Source: Iris pallida
Taxonomy: Eukaryota > Streptophyta > Magnoliopsida > Asparagales > Iridaceae
Direction of reading: 5' to 3'
DNA: 64,000 nucleotides
NCBI GenBank assembly: GCA_029216955.1
Contig: JANAVB010042263.1
Location: 124,001-188,000, forward strand
Shown: positions 11,700-25,249 of the stretch, piece by piece
How the letters are laid out: every line of letters starts with the position of its first letter
How positions within the stretch are numbered: position 1 is the stretch's first letter
The notes under the pieces: generated by a model
Databases searched by the model: none
What the model saw: the letters and a program-made list of their open reading frames with translations, nothing else
What the model was told of the DNA's origin: nothing
Position numbers and translations under genes: made by a program

Positions 11700-11845
11700 A
11701 AAAATTTTCCTGTAACAACAAGTATACTTTTTCCAATATATTTTTTCTTTCCGCAAAGATGAGAAGAATGTGCGAGCTTTGTTCATACTGGCTGCAAAAG
11801 CTTCACCTACTATAGTTTTTCTCGATGAGGTTGATAGTATGTTCG
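11700..11845 (+). pseudogene. Captured AAA-ATPase exon fragment with upstream intron end
   Basis: The plus-strand frame from 11758 gives DEKNVRALFILAAKASPTIV followed by FLDEVDSM, the Walker B region of plant AAA ATPases of the spastin/katanin/MSP1-like group, whose consensus is EKNVRALF-LA-K-P-IIF-DE-DS. The 50 bases before it are T-rich and end in CCGCAAAG, like an intron 3' end, so genomic DNA and not mRNA was captured. It lies between two U-box gene pieces but on the opposite strand. Only about 28 codons are present, without Walker A or sensor motifs. Confidence 0.8.
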
Positions 11846-12018
11846 GGGGTGGCCTGCAGGGCCTGGTTCGTGATGGGGCAGGTGGTGCGGTCATGGAGCC
11901 AGGTCTCGATGTTGCCGCTGTCGTAGGTGATGCCGTTCGATAGGGCGACGGGGTCCTTTATGAGGTCCAGCGATATCGCGCACCGGAAGTGCTTCAGTAT
12001 TAGGAGGTCCATGGCCAT
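11845..12018 (-). pseudogene. Captured U-box domain of a plant PUB E3 ubiquitin ligase
   Basis: From an ATG at 12018 the minus strand encodes FRCAISLDLIKDPVALSNGI, then TYDSGNIETWL and TTCPITNQ. This is the U-box signature (F-CPISL-LM-DPV-L-TGITYDR-SIE-WL, TCP-T-Q) that recruits ubiquitin-conjugating enzymes. The first CP is CA, and the end of the box (after PEHT) merges into the antisense AAA-ATPase fragment. Upstream sequence (12019-12060) may be its leader. It is a partial copy within the CACTA element and would not give a full ligase. Confidence 0.9.
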
Positions 12019-12059
12019 GGCTTTGTTATGTTTGTTGATGAGTTTGTTTCAAGTGAAGA

Positions 12060-12900
12060 ATGAGTGATCGTAGGTACTTTTTTTTCTCTCTGTATCAGTT
12101 ATTTCTATTTTTCCATCTCAATTGTAGGAAAGTGAATGAGGAAAAGCATCCTCTCCGCATTCATCTTCACATGGTAGGAACAACGGTCGAAGACTCACTG
12201 CCAAAACCACCTGGTAGAAACAACAGTCGAAGACTCACTGCCAAAACATCATCCTATCTTGCTTGCAATGGCTAGAGTGCAAGGGGAGGGTAAGAAAGGT
12301 AGCTAATGAAGTACTAGTAAACTTAGAAAGGAAGTGATATTGGCCCTTTATTCTTTTAGCCATTGTGATCCACTTGCTAGCTAACATCAATTTCTTAGAT
12401 TTTAATAATTATTACCTATATTTGTTACTCTTTCTTTTATTAATTATTTTGTAGACTAAATATTTTTGTGACCTTTCGAGTTTGCAGATCCGATGGCCAT
12501 CACAACAACGTGAGAGGTTATAAAGCTTAAAGGAATAGTAAAATGAAGGGAATAACTACGAGGACGCAAAAGAACAAGGAGAAAATTGTTGCTCAAGTTA
12601 TTTTCACCCCTCTTGGATATTTTTAGCATGGTAGTTTAGTAAAGTTGTATTAAACATACAATATTTATGTAAGACATTTTGACTTTATTAGTCTATATAG
12701 CTTTACCTTTATGTTTTGTGTACGTACTTATGTTATGGATGTTCATTTACTTTCATTTATATTATAATGAGTATTACTTCCATAAATGTCAAGAGGATTA
12801 CAAATATTTATCTATATATTAATTCAATGTACGAGCCAGTTTGAAATTTCAAATAATTTGAACATTTAAATAAAAGGTGCCTATATTAATATTATCCAAA
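12060..12900. other. Unassigned interior of the CACTA element
   Basis: A T-rich stretch (12075-12120) is followed by a 30-35-bp tandem duplication with GTCGAAGACTCACTGCCAAA at about 12187 and 12223, then AT-rich sequence to the subterminal repeats. A possible leftover 3' region of a transposon or captured gene is suggested by T-rich intron-like and 3'UTR-like composition. No protein family is recognised. Confidence 0.4.
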
Positions 12901-15579
12901 TTGGAATGCTTTCCTACTATTCCAACCCTAGCCTGCAATAAATTCTAGCCAATTTAGAGAAAATTAATTTGAAAGGCTTTGTTAGGAATGCTTTATTTGT
13001 GTTCCAATATTGGCACGCATATAAACCGTTCCAGTAAGTGACATGAAAATTAATCGGAAACGTTTTATTATGAACGCTTGTATGGTGTTCTAATACTGGC
13101 ACACATATAAAGCGTTCCAACTACCATCCTTTGGAACACCTTTTTTTCGTTCCTAGAAATTTGGCAGCCCATAAATAGGCACGGAATAAAAGCGTTCCTA
13201 AAAATTTTTGGAACAGATTTCTTCCATTCCAAAAAGACAATTTTGGTGTAGTAACATATACTATTTTAATATAAGCAACATTACATATATATATTACATT
13301 ATAGGCAATATGCATATACACTATCTATTACATATTTATCTAGCAAACAGGGATATTATATATATATATACATAATTAGAGAGAGAGAAAGAAGGACAGT
13401 GTGTGCATATGTGTAGTGTGTGAGTGACGCATGAGTGTGTGTGTATGGAACATAGGCTAGGGTGTAACCATGTGTGTGTGTAGAGAACATAGGCTATAGG
13501 GCTACCTGTGTTCTTAGATTTTATCTTGTGTATGTGTGCAAAGAATATGGGAAGAATAGTATGAGGGTTCAGCCATGGGTTTAATAGGAAAATAGTGTCA
13601 ATGTGAAATAGTGGAGAATGTGTGTGTGTGGTTCACATAACAGTTTGTAGGGTATTCATTCTCAGGTTTTTAGTTGTAACCACCACTTTTCTAAAATGAG
13701 GATAATTTTAAACTTTTATAAAAATCTATCGTTTAATATTAAATAATAATTTATGGTGAATTTTAATTAATTTAAAAATATTTAAATTGATGTATTGTGA
13801 CTTTTGTGATTTTGATATTTTGCTAGTGTAACCTTAGAACTGTTTAGCCTAGAGACTAACCATGACCTTGGAGGCCTAACCCGTGTGATTAGATTAGCTA
13901 ATTACCACTTTTTAGGCTAAGGGTATTTTGGTCATTTTGTGACTTTTGAATTATTTAGAATTTTGATTAATTGATAAATTTTAGATTATTTTAATAATAT
14001 TTAAATTGATGTATTGTGATTTTGGTCATTTTTTATATTTTGGAAATTTTATATTTTAATATTAATTTTATGGGATTTGTTAAGTCGGGTTCGATTTTCA
14101 TCTCGTTCCGACATGTGTTAGTGACCCGGGTAGTTTAGACTCTAGACGGGATCCCAAGATTAGTTAGTCATGGCCCACAAAACCCACTAATTAAGTTAGT
14201 AAGTTTAGACTAATCCCACTTGCTTAAAATGGTTAAATTAGAGACTTAAACTTGACCTTTTGACCACAAACCTTGTCATGACTTAAGTTGACCCAAAGAA
14301 GACTTGTAGGGGCATCTTGGACATTTCACATAGGCCATTAGGGCATGTATGGACAGCCACGTATAGGGGGAGAGGTGTCCCTCTCTTTCATTTCACACTT
14401 GCCTCTTTTTTCTTCAAATTTGTTCTTTCCCAAACTTGAGAGCTTCCCTCTTGATTTTGATCTCCAAATCCCTCCATTCTTCTTCCAATCTTCCATCATT
14501 TCTTCTCATTCAACCAAGGAGGAGGTGCTAGCAAGGATTGGGAGCAAGGAGCAAGGAAGGGTGTCCATTTTGGAGGAGCTTTCGTGTTGGAACGGTGTCC
14601 TTTGAGTGTATCATTGGGATCCCACTCCCAATAGGTAAAACCAACCCTCTAAATTGATTTCCTATACATATGAGTTAGTTTTGAATCCATAGGATCCACC
14701 CCCATGCATGTACTCCCTTTAGATTCTAGTTTGAGGCCATTTGGAACTCTCTTGAGGATTTTAGATGTGTTTTGTGTCCTACTTGATAGATCCCAAATTA
14801 GGACACCCCATGTGTTTGGTTTATTGCCTAATAGGATTAATTGTGTTTTAAATTCAGTTTTAGAATGGTTAGAGAGTGGATTGATCTTAGTTAGGATGGT
14901 TAGAATGAGTTTTATTTGGATACCTATGTTGGTATCCAAGTATCTTGGCCTACATGTATTTCTTTTGTTCAAAACAACCCAAATTCGTCATAATTTTTAT
15001 CCACGTTTTTAGTAGTCAGAGCAACTTAAAAATGTCATAACTTTTAGCTCAGAATGCCGATTAATCTTCCGTTTTTTTAAAAGAACCGTATCGAATTTAG
15101 CTTTCCAAATATATATATTTTAATAAGCCAAATTCGTTCTAGATCTTTCTGTAAAACTGTTTGAGTGTCAGCTGTCCGAAAGATGAACACGTTTCAGTGT
15201 TTTCGCGATTCCGGGAGCTTTCGGACACGAAAATGTGATCCGTTTAAAGTTTCGAAAAGCTAATACGAAGGGCTACAACATACTTTAATCCTAAAATTTA
15301 GTGAAGGCCCAATTGGTACATTATTAATTTTAAGTAGAAGAGTGACTATACGACATAGGCGTTTTGTGTAACCTATGAGCCTAGTATGGATATCATGTGA
15401 ATGTAAGTATCATAGGTTGTCAAAAATATATATGTTATGGTTAGATATTAGTTAGTGGATGTTAGTTGTGTTAGGTTTCTAAGTTAGAATAGATGGTTAA
15501 AAGTTATATGTTAGAGTTGGTTAGTATCTTGTATTAGAGATATAAGTTAGGATATAGAGTGATATCTTGAGATACCATA

Positions 15580-16440
15580 GTGGTATCTTAGGATATTTTG
15601 GATATTTGTCTATTACCTTAAGGTAATGTATTTACCTACAAGGTAAAGGGGACTTACCTACAAGGTAGAGGGGATTTACTTTATACTAAGGTATTAGCTA
15701 CTAAGGTATTGACTATCTAATATTTAGGGTGGATGGTTAGAGGCTAGATATTTAAGGTATTAGTATTAGAGGTTAAGGTATTAATTTCTAACCAAGGTAA
15801 TGGTTTATCTTACCTTAAGGTAATGGGTTTACCTTATTACAAGGTAAGGTATTAGGTTTACCTAGGTAACTAAGGTTAGATATCTAAGTTATTAGTTAGC
15901 TAGTAGCTTAGGATAGATATTAGGTATATAAAATTGGTATCTTGGTAGTTAAGGTATTTATACCTAGACTAAGGTATTGGGTTTACAACTAAGGTATTGG
16001 TATTAAAATATCAATAGGACTAAGGTATATGGTATCTTGGGGTAAGATATATGTTGGTATCATACCAGTATCTAGTATCTACGTTAGTGTCTTAGGATAT
16101 AGATGAGTGGGTATCCTAAGATACAAATCAGTATCTTAGAGGGTAAATTAGTAGGCGAAGATAATGTCTAAGGTATTGACAAGGTAATGGGGATTACCTA
16201 TAGTCTAAGGGTAAGGTATTGGTAGGATATTGAGATATACTAGTCTAAAGTATTAGTAGGATCTATTAGCCTAGGTTAGTGAGTTATCTACTAACCTAAG
16301 GTAATATATATTACTAAGGTAAGGGTATTACCTAGTATCTAAGGTATTGGGTTATCTTGGTAGGTAATGGTTAGAAGTCGGTTATCTTGGTAGGTAATGG
16401 TTAGAAGTGAGTTATCTTGGTAGTTAAATGTTAGGAATAG
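15580..16440. repeat. AAGGTATT/AAGGTAAT-rich tract
   Basis: Dozens of AAGGTA(T/A)T and TAGGTA words, in irregular spacing, make up most of this stretch of the solo LTR. Adjacent near-perfect duplications are visible, such as GTTATCTTGGTAGGTAATGG at about 16350 and 16381. No coding potential. Confidence 0.75.
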
Positions 16441-16800
16441 GATGCTTAGTCTAGTTTTGACCTCGGTTGACCAAGTTTGACTGTTTTGATCGAAAGTCAA
16501 TTATCAGTCAACGCTTGACCTAGAATGACTAGAACTTGACCGAACTTGACCATAGTTGACCTAGAGTTGACCAGTTAACCAAAAGTCAACTGTTAGTAAC
16601 ATTAGCCTATTTTGACTTAGAGTTGGCCTAGAGTTGATCAGAGTTGACCAGTTGACCAAAAGTCAACTGTAAGTCAACCTTTGACCTAGTTTGACCTAGT
16701 TTGACTTGGTTTGACTTTCTGTAACCTAGTGTGACTTAGTTTGACCTAGTTTGACTTGATGTGACCTAGTTTGACTTAGTTGAACTGAGATTGACCTAGA
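16440..16800 (+). promoter_or_regulatory. Dense TTGAC (W-box core) array in LTR B
   Basis: More than 20 TTGAC(C/T) words occur within about 360 bases, mostly in plus (LTR sense) orientation, with a few GTCAA. TTGAC is the core of the W-box bound by WRKY factors. Similar sense-oriented arrays occur in X and in the solo LTRs at 24551 and 58024. Regulatory use is inferred only. Confidence 0.5.
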
Positions 16801-17567
16801 TTGCATATCATACATTAGAAATCATGCTTAAACACTGTTAAACCCTAATTAACTCATGATATCGCATCTTTAGGTCTGTGACATCACTCTGAGCATCTGT
16901 TCACCTTATTAACTCAGGACCACAGGCGAGTACATTCACTGATAGTTTTTATTGTCTTGATATCTGCTATATCCGATTCAGTTGTAGTGTCTTACTTGAT
17001 TTTTAGATACGATGGTTCACAGACTAGTATATGTTGGATCATGACATGAGATGTTGTTCCTAGATTTTCTTGGTATATTCGTACATTTCCTGTCTTGTTC
17101 CCTATACTTGTATAGACACCGATTCCTAAGGGACTTGCTACCCTCTTAGAGAATCCCGTGTCATGACGTGTCATGTCCGGATCCATTATACTATTCGGGG
17201 ATAGAGAATTATTAGGGGCTATGTGATCAAAGCCACCCTGTCACTATATTCTTGTGCTTGTGCTACTCTCACCTCACGTAGGGTGTAGCGAGATCTTATT
17301 TCTTGTGCTCGTTATCCAGGTTGGCCGGTATGACCCTTTCCAGTGATTTTCATGTGATGGTCGGGCCAAGTGGATAGCATGTCCTGTAACTTTCCCAAGC
17401 CGATTACATAATGCTCTAATAATTCATGGCACATTTTATATTTATTTTATCACATCATATATCCTGCTCAGTTCTACATTAAGTACTTTTCTCACCATGT
17501 AATGATATTCAGTACTCACATGTTCTACATTATCTTATGTTAAATCTTTATTGGAGGCTAAGTTCTG

Positions 17568-17631
17568 TTCGAAAGAAGGGTTACAACTCCGGTCCTTGTT
17601 TGGTTTACGGGTTGTAACTCGGCTTTCGAAT
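17568..17631. other. Conserved inverted repeat / hairpin in solo LTR B
   Basis: The outer arms TTCGAAAG / CTTTCGAA and inner arms GGTTACAAC / GTTGTAAC enclose a loop GGTCCTTGTTTGGTTTAC. It matches the inverted repeat at 8985-9055 in another LTR family, both in arms and loop. Confidence 0.6.
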
Positions 17632-17768
17632 AGCTTCCAAGCCATCCTATATCTTTGTCTTGTATTTTATTATAATTATCTATTATAAAATTTGTCAATT
17701 CATATGGAACTGCTGTTAGTATTTGTACTTGCTCATTTTCTTGATAGAATACCGTTGATATATTACAG

Positions 17769-17878
17769 ATGATTTCGAGGCTGACTGCTCGACCTACTAT
17801 GGGGTCGGGGCAGATGGAGACCTAGGCCAGGACTTTGACCTGGCAGCAGAGCCACTAGATGCTGCACCCCTTGACTAG
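17769..17878 (+). CDS. Acidic LTR-embedded reading frame behind acceptor-like site (LTR B)
   Basis: After ATATTACAG (AG at 17767-17768) the frame reads DDFEADCSTYYG and then LGQDFDLAAEPLDAAPLD before a TAG at 17876. It shares the EA-C(S/T)TYYG core and acidic tail with the frame in element X, and the same codon phase at the acceptor. It lies about 465 bases before the LTR end, as in the other families. It may be the last exon of an LTR-encoded transcript; no upstream exon is identified. Confidence 0.3.
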
Positions 17879-18889
17879 TATAGCTTAGTTAGGCTTGCCT
17901 GAACTGCGATCCAGCTAATGCTTTCTGACTGTAGTTTTTATATTATATTTTGAGTTTCTGTGATGTGTTTATATCTCTGAGCTTGTGTTGGATCTTGAAC
18001 TCTTTTCCAGTTTTTCCTTCGATCATATTTCTATTTCGTGCTATCTATCCTAGTTTGTCTTGTGATTGAGTTATGCCATATTATACCTCCGTACAGAGAT
18101 GACAGGTACCCTTATATTTTGTCTAGTTGTAGTATTTATAGACGACCTATACAGCGTTCTACCGCCGATTCTGCGGCGTAGGCTGGACGTAACCACGTAC
18201 TCGTGCCCCTACCTCAGGTGCGGGTCGTGACACTAGTGTGCTAGTGTGTGTGTGTGTGTATAATATTATGTGTGACAGTGTTCTCAGTTTGGTGTTTCCT
18301 AAGTGTGAGTGTCAATGTAACTTAGTGTACATGTGTGAGGGTGTAATGTGTGTAGTGTCAGTTCTCAGGAAATTGTGAATATAGGTAGCAGTGTGTGTGT
18401 TCAGATTTCAGTAGGGAACATAGATTCTCAGTTAAATAGTACACTTGCACAGGAAAACAGTGTGTAAACTGTTCTCAGGAGAATACATATGTGTGTGAAA
18501 GAAAAGGGTGTATCTCAGGTTTCCAAAACAGTGATTGTGTGTGTCAAATATCAGGTTTCAGTGTGTAACATCAGTGTAAATTCTCAGGAAATCGATGTAT
18601 GTACGGTTTCTGGATTTCAGTCTAACATTGATAGTTCAATTAAACAATCCTAAAACCAATTTGAAACCAATTTCCTTTGTTAACATGAAAACCTAACATG
18701 TACATAATCCTTACATATGTAGATGAATTATCTTTTGCAAAAATCATCAAGAAACAGTTGAAATTACAATTAAATCTCAGAATTTTGAAACAGTGAGCAG
18801 TGTATCAGTAATATTGGGGAATCCTAAATTCGAAACCAAATTTGAATTCAAAAACCCAAACCCAAATCAAGAAGATGTGCACAGACATA

Positions 18890-19400
18890 TAGGGATATAA
18901 TATGTGTCATGGGGGATACATTCGTGTCCAAAAATTAGGACACAAGGCGTCAAAACATAAAATTACACAGTATGTCAGAATACTGGACAGGCAGCCTCAT
19001 GCAGCGAGGACACAGCCTCGTGCACGCGACACAGGGAACGACACGACTCGTGCTCGTGCCCATGTGTTCGCCCCACATAGGGCTACACTCGTGTCGCCCT
19101 GCACTGTGTCCCCGTGTCCCCGTGTCGTGTCAAAACGTGCGTATCAGAGCCAAAAATCTGCCTGAAGCAGTACAGTGCAAAATTAGTGCACTCGCTATTC
19201 CTCTTTCGACACGACACGACACGTGAAGAGGTTTTAGGAGAGTCATGTCAGACACTACCCCCACCTCTGTGTCAAGTGGCACGTGTCCAAGTGCCGTGTC
19301 GTGTCCTACAAAGGACTCGAGCAGCAGGGGAGCCGTACGAGCCTCGTACAACGTGTTCACGTGTCCAAAATGACACGATTCGTGTCAGAGATCAAATCAA
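18890..19400. promoter_or_regulatory. GTGTC/GACAC-rich island with ACGTGTC (ABRE-like) motifs in LTR X (left)
   Basis: About 500 bases unusually rich in GTGTC, GACAC and CACGTG words, including GGCACGTGTCC and TTCACGTGTCC. It is repeated in the paired LTR at 42530-43030, and comparable islands occur at 27510-28020 and 58930-59620 in other LTR families. ACGTGTC is the ABA-responsive element core; function is inferred. Open frames of 70-110 codons here are composition artefacts. Confidence 0.45.
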
Positions 19401-19894
19401 ACAATTACAAAATCAAAGTATATATATAGCTCTACAAATTTGTTAAAATAGTTTTTGAAATTACAAGTTTTCAGTCCTTTCAAGCATTTCATCAAACACA
19501 TGCACTCTAACACTGATATGTATCCGATACGGACACAAAATCAAATGCAATGGACACCAAACCTTCACTACAGCTAGGGGACACCTAGATCTAGGCTGCC
19601 ATGCAAAGGAAATAGAATTAAAATAAAATTTGAAGGGTTTACCTATAGGTTGCAATGATCAAGAAAAAGTCCCAAATCAAATGGTTTCCGTTGCTAGCCA
19701 AATCCTCTAAATTGCTCAAAAACTGAAATCACTCTCCATGAACATCAAATAGAGGGTGATTAGAATCTATTGCAAAAGAGTTGGGTCAAAAAGAAATTAA
19801 AATAGAATTAATATGAATTAGGGAAGATGGGGATTTACCTTTCCTTTCAAGAAGTTGGTTGAACACAAAAGAGGCAAGAACAAGTGGAAAGAGA

Positions 19895-19905
19895 ATTATA
19901 TAGGG
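19895..19905 (-). promoter_or_regulatory. Probable TATA box of element X 3' LTR
   Basis: The minus strand reads CCTATATAATT about 355 bases inside the LTR 5' end, preceded by GGCCGGCCAACATAGGGAA. The same arrangement (GCC.GCCACATAGGGATCC then TATATAAA) occurs in the LTRs at 24551 and 58024, and in the paired X LTR at 43534-43543. Confidence 0.55.
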
Positions 19906-20336
19906 GGATTCCCTATGTTGGCCGGCCACTTAAGGGCTTGGTTAGGGTTAGGGTTTCAAGTCATGGGCCAAGTTTCATAAGTCATGGAATTAAATCCTTA
20001 AGTCATAAGTCATGAACCTATTCTTAATTCCTCCTATTTCAAACTAGATTCTAAATGACTAAAATGGGTTAACTTAAGTTAGATTAGGGTCTCACCATGC
20101 TAACCAAGTCACCATAGTTAGGTTCAACTTCTAGGTTAGTCTACAAAGTCTTAACTAGTCAAAGTCAAAAATAAAATCACCAATTCAATAAATTAAAATA
20201 AATTCAAAAATTCACAAATGACCAAAATACCCTCAAGCTAAAAAGTGGTAGTGACAAATCTTTCCTCCTTAAAATAATTTCGTCCTCAAAATTAAAAGAC
20301 GAAACTAAGCTGATGAGAAGGATAGACAATCATACC

Positions 20337-20780
20337 TCAAGGTCCAAAAATATATGGATATCGCTCGCGCATCTCATCCTCCCGCTCCCAGGTAGACTCT
20401 CCTGGAGAATGATGCCTCCATGCGACGCAAACCAAGGGTATCACCTAGTTCCTCAGTACCTTCTTTCGACGATCCAGAATCTCCACTAGCTGCTCTGGAT
20501 AACTGAGAGTAGGTCCCAACTCAATCACCGAATGGTCAAGTACATGGCTAGGATCAGCCATATACCGTCTCAACTGTGATACGTGGAATACGTTGTGGAC
20601 ACCCACTAATACAGGCGGCAAGTCTAGCCTGTATGCCACGTCACTGACTCTCCCGCTGATCACGAAAGGTCCGATGAAGCACGGGCTAAGCTTCCTACCT
20701 CCACCAAAACGTATGGTACCACGAGTCGAAGATATCCTAAAAAAACCATGTTTTTGACCTAAACACAAACAAGGTCTCAA
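20337..20780 (-). pseudogene. Gypsy (chromovirus-type) pol C-terminus: integrase end and chromodomain-like tail
   Basis: The minus-strand frame contains GRKLSPCFIGPFVISGRVSD, then VAYRLDLPP and GVHNVFHVSQLRRY, the GPY/F-type C-terminal module of plant gypsy integrases. After VEILDRRKKVLRN there is an in-frame TAG, and the same frame continues WRHHSPGESTWEREDEMRER YPYIFGP to a stop at 20337, the chromodomain-like tail of Tekay/Del-type elements. The 3' LTR follows 80 bases on. The rest of gag-pol is missing, so the element cannot move on its own. Confidence 0.88.
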
Positions 20781-23564
<2,784 letters not shown>

Positions 23565-23897
23565 TGTCACGACCCGCACCCTAGAGTAAGGACATGAGAA
23601 GTGGGTACGTCCAGCTTACGCCGCAGTGCCGACGGTAGAATGCTGTCCTAGGTCAATCATCTAACAATATAAGATACATGTACAGTATATACACTCCGAA
23701 TGGAGGTGACATAACAGAATACACTCTCAATCACATCTAAGGCAGAAATACGATAAGATAGATAGATATAAAATGAATCCACAAAGAGATATAAACAGAT
23801 AGAAGTCTAAGTGTCTAAGATATCACTAATCCATAAAACATCCCAAATCTCAAATACAGTAATCCGTAGAATAAATACATCTAAAAAAATGACTACT

Positions 23898-24010
23898 CTA
23901 AACTATTGGTGTGTCATCCACTGCTAAGGGATCCTGCTGGAGATCCAGGTCACAGCAATCCTCTAGGGTAGTCCCATAATAGGTGGTACAGAGCACCTCA
24001 TCCTCATCCT
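23898..24010 (-). CDS. Acidic LTR-embedded reading frame behind acceptor-like site (X, right copy)
   Basis: After ATATTACAG the frame gives EDEDEVLCTTYYGTTLEDCC, then DLDLQQDP, and ends at TAG (23898-23900). The branch-point-like CTGAC (in GTCCTGACTGGACC) is about 24 bases upstream. It is the intact counterpart of the frame at 6777. Function unknown. Confidence 0.35.
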
Positions 24011-24898
24011 CTGTAATATTTTCAATAGGTCCAGTCAGGACAGGAACGAGCATAATACATCTCATGCAAATCATAACAGGTTAGGAAATATAAACATACT
24101 AGAGAGTAAGATACATGAAACTGAAAGAACAACATGATATAAAAGAGAGACTGTAAGTAAATATCTACAATATATATAGAGAACTATCAGTGGCTAGTGA
24201 TTCAGAGTATAAGATAAACATGTGAACAACTGGATGTAATTCATGACTATACTAAAGAGGTGATTCATGACTATACTACTTTGAAATTATTCACATGTTT
24301 AGTTCTACTCTTCCATCTCCAATCAATACACAAGAATCCAGTCAAGTTACGTTAAGATTCATGACTACGCTACTGGCTCATAAAGAGTGATTCAAGAGTG
24401 ATTCATGAATATATTCGTGAAGGCTCTGTGATTCATGAGAGTACAGAAATCACAAGCAGATTCATGATAGATTCATGATATAGAAGCATGAGATACATGA
24501 TGTAAGTGAAACACACGAGACATGAGTATCTGATGCTCCCGAGGGGGATATGTCACGACCCGCACCCACTGTGAGGGTACGAGTACGTAACAGCGCCCAG
24601 CCTACGCCGCAGTGTCGGCGGTAGAACGCTGTCCTAGGTTACTATCTAATCCACAACTCACGCAATTATATAATGTACTTGTCAAATCTCAACTCCGAAC
24701 GGAGGACAAGTATAGATATAATGAAATCTCAATCACAGTCTAAGCACGATAAGAAATCACAGAAGTATTAACTAAGAATAGAAGGACAACTACTAAAATA
24801 ATAACAACTCTCAACAATGTCAAATACTACACAAGTCTCAAATCAATACAAAAGTTCGACATGAAAAATAGGTGCTAGTCTACTAAACTAAATCCCGA

Positions 24899-24974
24899 TC
24901 ACTCCTGAGTGTCAGGGCCAAAGGTAGCCATCCTGTCTCCGGGTCCATAATATGTAGGATATGTGTCCAATAAT
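24899..24974 (-). CDS. Short LTR-embedded frame behind acceptor-like site (24551 LTR)
   Basis: After AATTTTACAG the frame reads LLDTYPTYYGPGDRMATFGP, then DTQE and a TGA at 24899. It shares TYYG and the upstream GTCCTGACTGGACC branch-point-like block with element X, but its codon phase at the acceptor differs. It is short and weakly supported as coding. Confidence 0.25.
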
Positions 24975-25249
24975 CTGTAAAATTTTCAACAGGTCCAGTC
25001 AGGACAGGAACGAGTACAACTCATCAAGAAATCCCAAGTAAATGACAGAGAACTATAAAACAGTTATAGACAATTTTATTGATGAATATGGTAGTTTGTA
25101 TACAGGTGATGGTATAGAGAAACAGTTAAGATCTAGATACAAGGAAAGTAAGGTAAGTAAAACAAGAGAAGAATCATAGCAATAAAGACTGTAAATAGAA
25201 ACTAGCTGAACTAGAGCAACATGATATAAGTCCAGAATGTAAATTTAAA

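Larger units (their letters stand above)
7854..13253. mobile_element. CACTA transposon carrying gene fragments, duplication ACA
   Basis: The left end is CACTACACCAAAATGGC (7854); the right end is the inverse, CAATTTTGGTGTAGTA (13253), with the last base changed. The 3-bp duplication ACA is at 7851-7853 and 13254-13256, as expected for CACTA elements. Both subterminal zones (about 7875-8095 and 12900-13235) are packed with GGAACAC/GCGTTCC motifs in both orientations, typical of transposase-binding subterminal repeats. No transposase is seen, so it is non-autonomous. The interior holds U-box ligase and AAA-ATPase pieces and a nested solo LTR (8297-11273). The corresponding empty site can be read in the paired LTR of X near 37980. 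Confidence 0.92.
13675..18232 (+). repeat. Solo LTR B (4558 bp), duplication TTAGT/CTAGT
   Basis: It starts TGTAACCACCACTTTTC (13675) and ends GGTGCGGGTCGTGACA (18232). The flanks are TTAGT (13670-13674) and CTAGT (18233-18237), a 5-bp duplication with one substitution. The empty site is visible in the paired LTR of X near 38453. Inside, in order: GCCACGTATAGGG promoter-like region (14355), AAGGTAT/AAGGTAAT-rich tract (15580-16440), TTGAC array (16440-16800), the motif GGCGAGTACATTCACTGA (16926), conserved hairpin (17568-17631), splice-acceptor-like site and acidic frame (17769-17878). The LTR end shares ACCGCCGA-N-TGCGGCGTAGGCTGG with other families here. Confidence 0.88.
6380..20256 (-). 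repeat. 3' LTR of element X, in three pieces
   Basis: Pieces: 6380-7853, 13257-13674 and 18238-20256. They are separated by the CACTA element (7854-13253) and a solo LTR (13675-18232). The joined order is confirmed by the undisrupted counterpart in the 5' LTR (for example 37968-38540 matches 13257-13674). Contents in minus-strand order: a TATA box near 19900, a GACAC/GTGTC-rich island (about 18890-19400), a GT/CA-rich stretch, a TTGAC array (plus-strand GTCAA, about 7560-7650), GATTCATGA-type direct repeats (7120-7260), and a short acidic frame (6777 downwards). Confidence 0.9.

Noticed and set aside
11295..11762. 155-codon plus-strand frame opposite the U-box fragment
   Set aside because: The family match is on the minus strand; the plus frame is open because of high GC third positions and shows no motif.
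13355..13640. GA/GT-rich stretch as a separate element
   Set aside because: It is part of the LTR of X, confirmed by its copy at 38090-38440.
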